From: Bacteroidota bacterium
GTDB lineage: Bacteria > Bacteroidota > Ignavibacteria > UBA10030 > SZUA-254
Reading direction: 5' to 3'
Length of the DNA stretch: 44,565 nt
Assembly: GCA_020056225.1 (NCBI GenBank)
Contig: JAGVIE010000011.1
Span: 1-44,565, forward strand
Numbering within the stretch: position 1 is the stretch's first letter; the number at the start of each line of letters is the position of its first letter. The notes under the pieces were generated by a model. That model was not told the DNA's origin, searched no databases, and worked only from the letters and a program-made list of their open reading frames with translations. A program made the position numbers and the translations under genes. Shown here piece after piece: positions 1 through 7,033 of this stretch.

Positions 1-34
1 ACTGGCGGTGTAAATCAATACCTGTATATAACAT
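1..34 (-). CDS. IS110-family transposase, N-terminal 11 residues (partial)
   Basis: Reading from the ATG at 34-32 towards position 1 gives MLYTGIDLHRQ, which then runs off the window. The GIDLH motif near the N-terminus is the hallmark first acidic residue of the DEDD (RuvC-like) catalytic domain of IS110/IS1111 transposases. An AGGAG ribosome-binding site lies 5-9 nt upstream. The identification rests on 11 residues plus the ribosome-binding site, so it is good but not certain. Confidence 0.55.
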   Translation of the reverse strand, partial: MLYTGIDLHRQ

Positions 35-131
35 ATGGTTCTCCTGTGAGTTAGTTCTGAAAGCGTTGATTTGATTCGGTAATCAATCATACGAATTTCC
101 CCTGACTCACGGAGACCTTTTAGAAATATCA
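1..131 (-). mobile_element. IS110-family insertion sequence, 5' end only (cut by window edge)
   Basis: On the minus strand the RHS-derived sequence stops matching its paralogue at position 132. About 97 nt of non-coding DNA follow, then an AGGAG Shine-Dalgarno and an ATG at 34 that opens an IS110-like transposase. The boundary at 131/132 is taken from where similarity to the second RHS copy (2703-2775) ends. The element is inserted inside an RHS core. In IS110-type elements the non-coding end can encode the bridge/seek RNA; whether this 5' leader does so here is not known. Confidence 0.6.
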
Positions 132-222
132 GGTAATAATCGTCGTAGCTTGTAACATTGCCGCTTGCGTCAACTGCCATCTTTATTGTGCCGAGGTGAT
201 CTTTAAAATTGTATTTTCAGGT
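132..222 (-). pseudogene. RHS core fragment, interrupted by IS110
   Basis: The minus strand encodes YNFKDHLGTIKMAVDA and then a TSYDDYY motif, the standard RHS/YD-repeat core segment that precedes the 'PFG' motif in intact proteins. It is entered through a stop codon (the TGA of the upstream 178-residue ORF) and left by the IS110 insertion at 131, so it cannot be expressed as an RHS protein. Positions 132-204 are a diverged copy of 2703-2775. It is the third RHS piece of the locus and shows that at least two rearrangement events have hit it. Confidence 0.8.
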
Positions 223-223
223 A

Positions 224-760
224 TCAATGTTCATATAATACATCATCACCGTGACCATCTTCATCTATATGATTTTCTCCAACGCTATAGAGTAGATAAG
301 AATCCGGTGTTAGCAACCTATAAATAATTGTAAATTCGTGGCTCCCGATACCTAAGTAAGTATTATTGAAAGAACAGTAATCGAAATTCTTCCCACCACG
401 CTTCTTGATAGGTGTCATCCTTCCGTCCTTATCGAGGGAATCTGCGTAAACGTAAACATCATCAACACTGATGTACTGTTTTATCGAATCAAAAAAATGT
501 TTTCCATCGATTTTAGGATAATGTCTATGTTCTGCGTAAAACATTCTAAGACCAACCGCGACAGAGTCAAATAGATCATTGGTGATATTTTTTCGAAGAC
601 CTCTCATGTCGGGTCCTGCGCGGAAGCCCTTGTCAATTTGTTTCGCTTCATAGATGACCAAGAAAATAAAACCCAAAAACAGACAGACTATGAGAAGCAA
701 TCTGACTTTCCGATTTTGCTTTATAAATTGAGGAACGAATCTTTCCGGTATAGGTATCAT
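224..760 (-). CDS. Membrane-anchored pseudopilin-like protein, candidate immunity partner of the RHS tip
   Basis: This 178-residue protein has one transmembrane helix (about residues 20-37, after a basic QNRKVR segment) and a soluble C-terminal domain outside. The domain ends in TPDSYLLYSVGENHIDEDGHGDDV, where the sequence up to the acidic Gly-Asp-rich tail resembles the calcium-site end of GspG-type pseudopilins. No prepilin peptidase site is evident. Its ATG overlaps the stop of the upstream RHS-tip gene by 4 nt, the usual toxin-immunity arrangement, so I infer that it protects against that tip. I do not recognise a named immunity family. It could instead be an unrelated pseudopilin-like cargo gene. 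Confidence 0.6.
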   Translation of the reverse strand: MIPIPERFVPQFIKQNRKVRLLLIVCLFLGFIFLVIYEAKQIDKGFRAGPDMRGLRKNITNDLFDSVAVGLRMFYAEHRHYPKIDGKHFFDSIKQYISVDDVYVYADSLDKDGRMTPIKKRGGKNFDYCSFNNTYLGIGSHEFTIIYRLLTPDSYLLYSVGENHIDEDGHGDDVLYEH

Positions 761-1554
761 GGTTTCCTTGGTAGTAATGGTACCGTATTCAATCTGGTAG
801 CTCCTATCAGAGGTCTAATTACGCTTGGTCCCAAGATTGAATTAGCAGATTTGTAGATAATGGTTCCGAGTATAGAGGAACTGCTCAGCGAGATTGTATT
901 AGCAGAGTTCGTTACGTAGCGAGAGTTCTGCAGTGTGTTCGAGAGTTGCTCTGGGGTCACCGCACCATTAGGTTGGTTGAACGGTATACCACCAGCATCC
1001 AATGCACCAATGGTATTTGACACACAGGAGTTGGTCTCCACATTGTAAGTTCCATTCTGTGAATTATCAAGAAAATCCTGAACTTTTGTTTGATCAACAT
1101 CAACAGTCTGTTCCGTGACTGTTCTGACTTGTTTTTCGTTTGCCATATATCCATCGTACTGATATTCTTGCCATTTTCCATTCCCTTCAAAAGAATAAAT
1201 ATTTCCATCAACATTGATTGCTGTATGACCTCCAAGGCTATTGCTGGTGGAGTTAGTAGGGGTATTTTGTGTAGCCGGACCCGAGGTGATTACAGAAACC
1301 GAATCACCTTTCTTGTCAATTAACAAGAGCGGGTTGTTAGCTACATAGTTGTATGGACTCAAACCAGGATACTTCTCTACCAACGGGTCCACGCTCATCC
1401 ATCTTCCAATTCTCGAGTCATAATACCTTGCACCAAAATAATCATAACCGGTATCCACATCTCGTTCTTTGCCTGTAAAATTATAGGGCGTATCGTCTAT
1501 GATAACCAAACTTATGTTAGAACCAATGTTGCTCAAGCGCTGGAACCCTTTCAC
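757..1554 (-). CDS. Orphan RHS tip with permuted papain-like toxin tail
   Basis: This 265-residue ORF starts at GTG 1554, with an in-frame TAG two codons upstream, so no RHS core precedes it. Residues about 30-80 carry the RHS-associated core end: GKERDVDTGYDYFGARYYDS, then IGRWMSVDP and YNYVANNPL. Behind it is a variable domain with GGHTAINVDGNIYSFEG (His) and NSCVSNTIGALDAGGI (Cys). That His-before-Cys order fits circularly permuted NlpC/P60-LRAT-like cysteine hydrolases. It is a displaced RHS-CT cassette, silent unless recombined onto a full core, and is followed by a 4-nt-overlapping partner gene. The toxin chemistry is inferred from the motif order only. Confidence 0.7.
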   Translation of the reverse strand: MKGFQRLSNIGSNISLVIIDDTPYNFTGKERDVDTGYDYFGARYYDSRIGRWMSVDPLVEKYPGLSPYNYVANNPLLLIDKKGDSVSVITSGPATQNTPTNSTSNSLGGHTAINVDGNIYSFEGNGKWQEYQYDGYMANEKQVRTVTEQTVDVDQTKVQDFLDNSQNGTYNVETNSCVSNTIGALDAGGIPFNQPNGAVTPEQLSNTLQNSRYVTNSANTISLSSSSILGTIIYKSANSILGPSVIRPLIGATRLNTVPLLPRKP

Positions 1555-1573
1555 TTCCTATTTGCCACCTCGC

Positions 1574-1978
1574 TCATTCGATGATATAATGCTCAATATT
1601 TAGGTCAATGCCATTTGAAGCAAGAAAAGATAGAATTTGTTTGTCTAAATAGACTTGTGGATTACTATCATTGCAACTCGTACTCAAGTAGATCGCACAA
1701 GATATCTGACAACTAAATGTTGAACTCAGTTGCTGCAGTACTTTGCTGGCAGGCTCAAGTTCAGTAATAAGTGAACGAATATGTTTGTGAACAGGAAAAT
1801 GTTGCGGTTGCTTTGATTTTAATAACCATCCATTACTCTTCCGCTTAAGTGCTGTCTTAAGAATTAGATCCCCTTTTAGCCATGTTTTTGTCGGAGATAG
1901 CTGCATTATCTCAGAAATGTATGATGGTGGTTTATCGAATTCCGTAACCACAAACGAAACTTGAATTTCGTGCGTCAT
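1574..1978 (-). CDS. DUF4279 protein, probable immunity protein
   Basis: This 134-residue soluble protein begins 8 nt after the stop of the RHS-toxin ORF. Its layout fits the DUF4279 family: an N-terminal strand MTHEIQVSFVV, a central WLKGD segment, then a region rich in CQISCAIYLS, ending in a short acidic helix. DUF4279 genes are repeatedly found directly downstream of RHS and other polymorphic toxins and are regarded as immunity proteins. It should bind and neutralise the toxin tail encoded just upstream. The ORF is intact although the RHS core upstream is broken, as expected if loss of immunity is selected against. Confidence 0.72.
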   Translation of the reverse strand: MTHEIQVSFVVTEFDKPPSYISEIMQLSPTKTWLKGDLILKTALKRKSNGWLLKSKQPQHFPVHKHIRSLITELEPASKVLQQLSSTFSCQISCAIYLSTSCNDSNPQVYLDKQILSFLASNGIDLNIEHYIIE

Positions 1979-1986
1979 ATTACTCC

Positions 1987-3236
1987 TTATAGATTATTAA
2001 TATTAATGTTAAGAGGCTCACCGGGGCCTTGTCCATTTGACGGCTTGATATATAAATTACCATCCTTATCCTTATAAATGTCTTTACCCTTTTGATAGTC
2101 TTTTAGCTCATGTGGATCGTACCCCTTCTCCTTCAGTTTTCTGATTTCAGAAGAAGTTAATTTTTTATCTTGTGCGGGGTTTCTCTCCTTCTTTATTTTC
2201 GCGTTCTGTTTACTTTGTGAAGCAGGTTCTGCCTTCTTGTTCTCCGAAAGGAACGGCTTCAAAAATTGATATGCGGCAATACTGCCAAGAATTACACTAC
2301 CAGCAATTTTTAAACCGGGATGAGGGGCATATTCAACTAAGCCACTTCCTGCTAATCCCAAAAACATCATTGCCCACGATGGTTGTTCTGGAGTTATAAC
2401 AACTTCCGGTAGAATATAAATCTTTTTCGGATCATCATCCTTCTTAACGTTATCTTCTCCATCAAGGCCCGTCGGATCGATGAAGCGTACCGGATTATTA
2501 AACGCATAATGATACGGATTGACTTCTGGGTTATCATCTTGAAGTGGATCAATCGTTAAGAATCTGCCGATGCGTGAATCATATCCTCTTGCACCCAGCC
2601 AATCATATCCTGTTTCTACGTCACGTTCTTTTGAGATAAATTTATATCTCGTATCACCCTGCCCAAAGTTACCTGAGCGTCCAGCCATAACCATACCGAA
2701 CGGGTAATAATCGTCGTAGCTTGTAACGTTGCCGTTTGCGTCAACCGTCATCTTAATTGTGCCGAGGTGGTCTTTGAGGTAGTAATAGCGGCTGTCAACG
2801 CGAATCACTGTTCCACCTCCTCCACCGCCACCGGTACTTAATTGGGTCACACCACTGCTAATGCTCGCACTGCTATCGGGAGGAACCAAATCGGTGAGAC
2901 CGGGAGCTGCTTCTAGGGCTGTGCTGGTTTCAGCGCTACTGGGGGTAGCATCCGGCACCGAGCCGTTCAATGCAACAGCAGAATTTTCTTCACCACCACC
3001 TCCACCTTGGGTCTCGTAAGCTATGGTCATGTACCCTATATTATCAAGACCGTAAATGTTTAGCATCTGCACATCGCCGTTGCCTTTCATCACAGCTAAT
3101 GTTCTACCTATATAATCATTTAGGTAAAAATATGTTGTGCCTGTCGATGTCGATTTGAAAATCCTGTTGGTCCGTAAACGCAAGTTCGCTCAAGCCGCGG
3201 TAGTACAATGCCGAAGTTTCCGCGCCTGAAATCATT
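1987..3236 (-). pseudogene. RHS/YD-repeat protein C-terminal part with toxin tail, 5'-truncated and frameshifted
   Basis: The longest frame (from TTG 3183) gives 398 residues. They contain TTYFYLNDYIGRTLAVMKG, a Gly/Ser/Thr-rich low-complexity insert with two Gly runs, YYYLKDHLGTIKMTVDA, DDYYPFGMVMAGRSGN, the core end KERDVETGYDWLGARGYDS and NNPVRFIDPTG. The tail is Lys-rich and ends in YKDKDGNLYIKPSNGQGPGEP, resembling polymorphic toxin type 33 as I remember it. Upstream, RHS-like residues appear in other frames (ALYYRGLSEL, then CVYGPTG), implying two frameshifts between 3165 and 3225. Homology stops within 4 nt of the priA stop, so thousands of bases of RHS repeats are missing. The toxin tail and its DUF4279 partner are still readable. 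Confidence 0.78.
2703..2775. repeat. 73-bp RHS direct repeat, partner of 132-204
   Basis: Positions 2703-2775 and 132-204 align without gaps and differ at about seven sites. Both encode the DHLGTIKM...SYDDYY segment on the minus strand. This is the kind of homology patch through which RHS tips can be exchanged or deleted by recombination. Confidence 0.85.
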
Positions 3237-5816
3237 CTACATCATCCCCGTCGGGTCAACATCGATTATCATTCTTGTCGCTTTATTTTTTCCCGCCGGA
3301 GTATTTCGATAAATCGCTACGGATTGTTCCAGTATATAATGAATCCTTTTGCCTGCGGGATCTTTTGTCTTAACGCTCTTTATTAAAATATGCCATCTAT
3401 ACAATCCCTTTAACCGGGCAAATGCCGCGGCTGAAGGTCCTAAGACGATAACTTGAGAGCCGTGTTTTTTTATTATCACTGCAAATTTCTTCGCGCATTC
3501 CAATACTTCGCGCTCATTAACTCCCTTGAATTCTACCAAAATCAATCTGGAAAATGGCGGATAATTTAGTTCTTTCCGGAACGCAATCTCTTCCTCATAA
3601 AACCCGTTAAAGTCGTGAATAAGAACATGCACCAGGCTCGGGTGGTTCGATTGATATGTCTGAATTACTACATCACCTTCGAGGGCACTGCGCCCCGCGC
3701 GTCCCGCGACTTGTGTCAGCAGTTGGAATGTTCGTTCTCCGGATCGAAAATCAGGCAAAAGCATTTGTGTGTCTGCCGAAATTACCCCGACAAGTGTAAC
3801 GCGAGAAAAATCCAGTCCCTTTGCCACCATTTGAGTGCCGAGAAGTATATCAGCCTCGCCTTCGGAAAATTGCTTCAGAATTCTATCGTGCGCGCCGCGC
3901 GCGGATGTTGTATCTAAGTCCATGCGTAATAGTCTGGCGTCCGGAAAAAGTTTTTTCAATTCATCCTCTACCCGCTGTGTTCCGAATCCGCGATATTGAA
4001 TATCAACCGACTGACATTGCGGGCAAAAGATAGGTATCTGTTTAATTAGCCCGCAGTAATGACATCTCAAATGATCGTGGGTGGCGTGATATGTGAGCGA
4101 TATATTACAGTTGTCGCACATCTCGACGTAGCCGCAATCCGGGCATTCAATGAACGGAGCGAACCCGCGGCGATTTTGAAGAAGTATAATTCCTTCCTTT
4201 TTCACCAGGCGGTCTGCTATTTGATTCTTAAGAATGTCAGATATAGAGCCAAACTCAAATTTCCGTTTCGATAGCCTTGCCAACGCTTTGTCTTTTTTGA
4301 ACGCCTCTTTCCGCGCAGACCGATGTGCGTCTAATTTTTTCGCTCTTTCTTGTGTCATATCGACAATTTGTATCTTCGGCATTTTCGAATTATCTACGCG
4401 AACCGGCAGTTCAAGCAATTTATACTTCCCGTTTACAGCGTTCGAATATGATTCGACCGAGGGTGTTGCCGAGCCAAGAACAACTGTTGCCTTGCAGAAT
4501 AATGCGCGCATAATCGCAACGTCTCTGGCATGATAACGCGGCGACTGATCGTATTGCTTATAAGATGTTTCGTGTTCTTCATCCACTATGATAAGTCCGA
4601 TATTTTTTAACGGCGCGAAGACCGCTGATCTGGGACCTATTACAACGGAACATTTTCCCTCCCATGCCATGCGCCATGCGTCGTAGCGTTCGCCGCCGGA
4701 CATGCGGCTATGCATAACGATGACATTTTTTCCGAGGAAATACTTGAACCTTCGAACAATTTGCGGCGTCAATGAAATTTCCGGAACAAGAACTATTGCC
4801 GACTTTCCTCGCTTCTGTGCTTCCTTAATTGCTTCGATGTATACATGCGTTTTGCCGCTCCCGGTAACGCCGTGGAGAAGAAAGACGCCGAAAGTTTCTT
4901 TCTCCGTTTGTTCGTTTATTTCCCTTAATGCTTTTTCCTGATCTGAATTTAACTGAAAATCTATCGCGCCCAATGCCGATTTGTAGAAATCATACTCCGG
5001 CACCCGCGTAATCTCCTGCTTCGACAGAACAATGATTCTGTTTCTCTCAAGAGATTTAACAGTCGAGATGTTAGCACCCGCGCGTTTCAAAAGCTCGGTC
5101 ACAGAAATAGATTCGGCGTCTGCGCCAACCTGAAGCAGCGACTGTATAAGAGATACCTGCTTCGCGTAGCGATTCGCCGACCGTGAATATAATTCCTTCA
5201 GCCATGTTTGCCATGTATTCTGAGCTTGAGGATTTATCCTGATAACGTTTTCATATTTGGGTTTGAGAAACGGTTTGAATTTTTCCTCTTCAATTTTAAG
5301 AACTCCTTGCCTGGAAAGAGCATACAGTTGAGCGTGAATTGTCCCGATCTTCAGGCGCTTTTCAAGCAGGGGTATACCGATCGTGCCGAGCGATTGTAAT
5401 GCCCGCAAGATCGTTGCTTGTTTTGGTGGAGGTTTGTTAACGGCAAGCCATCGATCAACATCGCCGATGAGAAGGGAAGCTGTTTTCTTTCCGGATTTCA
5501 ACATGCCGTGAAGGAGGGCAGATTTAAACACCTCGCCATGTGATACAAAATAATACTCCGCCATCCAGCGGGTAAGTTGAAAGAGATCGTCAGGCACTAG
5601 GGGTGCTGGGTCTATAACATCTTTGATAGATTTGAGATTTTTAATTTCAGTTTTATATTTGATGTCGGTGACCAAACCTATAATCGTGCGATTGCCGAAT
5701 GGAACCATTACACGCACGCCACGCTTCACCGCGGCTTGCAATTCTTGCGGAACTGTGTATGTAAACGACTTATCCACTGCAAGGGGGATAACAATATCCA
5801 CGAATAATTCAGACAT
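3237..5816 (-). CDS. priA: Primosomal protein N' (PriA helicase)
   Basis: PriA is the superfamily-2 3'-5' helicase that reloads the replisome at collapsed forks. The N-terminal 3'-OH-binding domain is seen in VDIVIPLAVDKSFTYTVP and VMVPFGNRTIIGLV. Walker A is GVTGSGKTHVY near residue 320 and Walker B is IIVDEEHE. The zinc-binding insert carries paired cysteines (ECPDCGYVEMCDNC, RCHYCG, FCPQCQ). Late helicase motifs GTQMVAKGLDF and QVAGRAGR are intact. I chose ATG 5816 (MSELF); a TTG at 5822 would add two residues. At 859 residues it is slightly longer than the E. coli protein. An RHS remnant begins within 4 nt of its stop codon. Confidence 0.96.
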   Translation of the reverse strand: MSELFVDIVIPLAVDKSFTYTVPQELQAAVKRGVRVMVPFGNRTIIGLVTDIKYKTEIKNLKSIKDVIDPAPLVPDDLFQLTRWMAEYYFVSHGEVFKSALLHGMLKSGKKTASLLIGDVDRWLAVNKPPPKQATILRALQSLGTIGIPLLEKRLKIGTIHAQLYALSRQGVLKIEEEKFKPFLKPKYENVIRINPQAQNTWQTWLKELYSRSANRYAKQVSLIQSLLQVGADAESISVTELLKRAGANISTVKSLERNRIIVLSKQEITRVPEYDFYKSALGAIDFQLNSDQEKALREINEQTEKETFGVFLLHGVTGSGKTHVYIEAIKEAQKRGKSAIVLVPEISLTPQIVRRFKYFLGKNVIVMHSRMSGGERYDAWRMAWEGKCSVVIGPRSAVFAPLKNIGLIIVDEEHETSYKQYDQSPRYHARDVAIMRALFCKATVVLGSATPSVESYSNAVNGKYKLLELPVRVDNSKMPKIQIVDMTQERAKKLDAHRSARKEAFKKDKALARLSKRKFEFGSISDILKNQIADRLVKKEGIILLQNRRGFAPFIECPDCGYVEMCDNCNISLTYHATHDHLRCHYCGLIKQIPIFCPQCQSVDIQYRGFGTQRVEDELKKLFPDARLLRMDLDTTSARGAHDRILKQFSEGEADILLGTQMVAKGLDFSRVTLVGVISADTQMLLPDFRSGERTFQLLTQVAGRAGRSALEGDVVIQTYQSNHPSLVHVLIHDFNGFYEEEIAFRKELNYPPFSRLILVEFKGVNEREVLECAKKFAVIIKKHGSQVIVLGPSAAAFARLKGLYRWHILIKSVKTKDPAGKRIHYILEQSVAIYRNTPAGKNKATRMIIDVDPTGMM

Positions 5817-5998
5817 CGGCAAGTAAAATCGATAAAGTTTTTATCATAACTTAAAAAAGTTCGTGAAAAAAGAACGGAGAAGCAAGTAAATACTTTTAAC
5901 AATAAGTTGTGTGCTCCTTCTTGCTTATCTCAATTCCTTTTTGTATTCTCTTATTGTTACGGATACGATAGAAATAACTATCCGAACTAAAATTATGG

Positions 5999-6334
5999 TT
6001 GAACAAGTTGATTAAACCTATAAGTATTAAAAAGGCAAACCCGTCCGATTTGACTATTACCTGGGACAATGGGCATGAAAGTAAATTTACTTTAGACCAT
6101 TTACGAAAGATTTGTCCGTGCGCCGGCTGTCAGGGTGAAGATATTTTATTACATCATCATCCTGGACAACCTATGCTTGGGGAGCCGGAGTGTTATTTAC
6201 TTATCAGCATTCAACCGGTTGGGGCATATGCAATTCAACTTCAATGGGCTGATGGTCACAATTCCGGGATCTATACGTGGGACCACCTGCTGGTTAATTG
6301 TCAATGTAAAGATTGTGCAGGTAAAGCTGATTGA
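5999..6334 (+). CDS. DUF971 (GBBH-like N-terminal) domain protein
   Basis: This small soluble protein of 111 residues has the DUF971 signature: TITWDNGHESKFTLDHLRKICPCAGCQGE at the N-terminal half and QLQWADGHNSGIYTWDHL near the end. The domain is shared with the N-terminus of gamma-butyrobetaine hydroxylase and occurs alone in many bacteria, sometimes near Mrp/ApbC iron-sulfur carriers. Two clustered Cys pairs (CPCAGC and CQCKDC) could bind metal. No ATG is available in frame, so the start is TTG at 5999 or 6008, without a clear ribosome-binding site. Its role here is unknown. It lies divergent from priA and 39 nt ahead of the next plus-strand gene. Confidence 0.85.
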   Translation: MNKLIKPISIKKANPSDLTITWDNGHESKFTLDHLRKICPCAGCQGEDILLHHHPGQPMLGEPECYLLISIQPVGAYAIQLQWADGHNSGIYTWDHLLVNCQCKDCAGKAD

Positions 6335-6373
6335 AAAAGAATCACGACCTCTTTTTGAGAAAAGGAATTAAAA

Positions 6374-6916
6374 ATGAAAAAACTATTTGATTTAATTTGG
6401 CTGAAGATTCAAGTAATCGTGGAAAAATATCCAATTCTGATTGCTGCCGTTGTAATTTATTTATATTACCTTATGGCTTCCCTCAATTTATTCCAGCGCG
6501 TCGGCGAAAAGCACACATTCATGGATTATGTTATGGAGTTTGACTCTCTGTTCTTTTTGTGGCTTGCGGCGGCGGCATTATTGCAGGTTCAAAAAATGAG
6601 AAAGGCGTATAAGCGGGAAGAAGAGACTCGCCGGAATATTGAGCGTGCGCTGGACAGGCAGCAAATTTACAGTACCCTTGTCAATGACATTACCATGCTG
6701 CTTCAAGATAATGTAAATAATCCGCTTGCAATTATTTCCGTCACGACGCAAGAGATACGCCGGCGGTTTGAAACAGATCCGGAGATCATGCGCTATCTTG
6801 ATCGTATAGAGGGTGCGATGAAACGCATTCATAATACGATACGCGACATACAATCGTATGAAGCCCAGAAGCTGATCGAGGGAACGGCAGAAACATTGAA
6901 AATGGAAAGCAAGTAA
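6374..6916 (+). CDS. Membrane protein with degenerate histidine-kinase dimerisation-like helices
   Basis: This 180-residue protein starts at ATG 6374 after an AAAAGGA ribosome-binding site. Two membrane segments are visible (about residues 18-40 and 55-75), followed by a basic coiled-coil linker (MRKAYKREEETRRNIERALDRQQ). The C-terminal helix pair contains LLQDNVNNPLAIISVTTQEI. This aligns with the kinase H-box pattern 'HxxxxPL', with Asp where the phosphorylated His should be. There is no ATPase domain. It may be a kinase-derived scaffold or dimerisation partner, or simply a coiled-coil membrane protein. It faces the PilB-type gene tail to tail, with a shared terminator between. Confidence 0.6.
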   Translation: MKKLFDLIWLKIQVIVEKYPILIAAVVIYLYYLMASLNLFQRVGEKHTFMDYVMEFDSLFFLWLAAAALLQVQKMRKAYKREEETRRNIERALDRQQIYSTLVNDITMLLQDNVNNPLAIISVTTQEIRRRFETDPEIMRYLDRIEGAMKRIHNTIRDIQSYEAQKLIEGTAETLKMESK

Positions 6917-6940
6917 TTCTTTCACGTATGCGAGATAAAT

Positions 6941-6970
6941 AAAAAGCCCGAGACGTTAATCTCGGGCTTT
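6941..6970 (-). terminator. Intrinsic terminator of the PilB/GspE transcript
   Basis: A 9-11 bp perfect stem (AGCCCGAGA paired with TCTCGGGCT) has a six-base loop. Read on the minus strand it is followed by TTTTTATTT, a good U-tract. On the plus strand the following run is only three T, so its main direction is minus, although it may stop both converging transcripts. Confidence 0.88.
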
Positions 6971-6972
6971 CG

Positions 6973-7021
6973 GCTTTGGCAACTGGGAGGGTCGCCGTCT
7001 ACGGGCGGCCAGTTTGCCATC
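6973..7021 (-). ncRNA. Structured RNA candidate in the 3' UTR of the PilB/GspE gene
   Basis: Read on the minus strand, GGCAAACTGG pairs with CCAGTTGCC in a 9-bp stem with one bulged A. Inside is a GC-rich hairpin, CCG-TAGA-CGG extended by two pairs past a bulged C, and an unpaired GACCCTCC segment. The fold starts 12 nt after the stop codon and is followed immediately by the intrinsic terminator at 6970-6941. The aptamer-plus-terminator layout looks riboswitch-like, but no gene lies downstream on this strand. I do not recognise an Rfam class. Confidence 0.5.
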
Positions 7022-7033
7022 CAAGAAATTGCC

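Noticed and set aside
957-1323. Overlapping ORFs in the RHS tip, both strands
   Set aside because: They are shadows of the RHS-tip reading frame and lack family features or start signals.
2810-3008. Gly-run tracts in the RHS ORF as phase-variation repeats
   Set aside because: The Gly codons are mixed (ACCTCC, CCACC-type on the plus strand) and the gene is already 5'-truncated, so slippage there has no obvious expression role.
6973-7021. c-di-GMP-I (GEMM) riboswitch in the PilB 3' UTR
   Set aside because: The start GGCAAAC fits loosely, but the GACGCAAAGCC segment and second helix of that aptamer are absent, and no gene follows on the strand.
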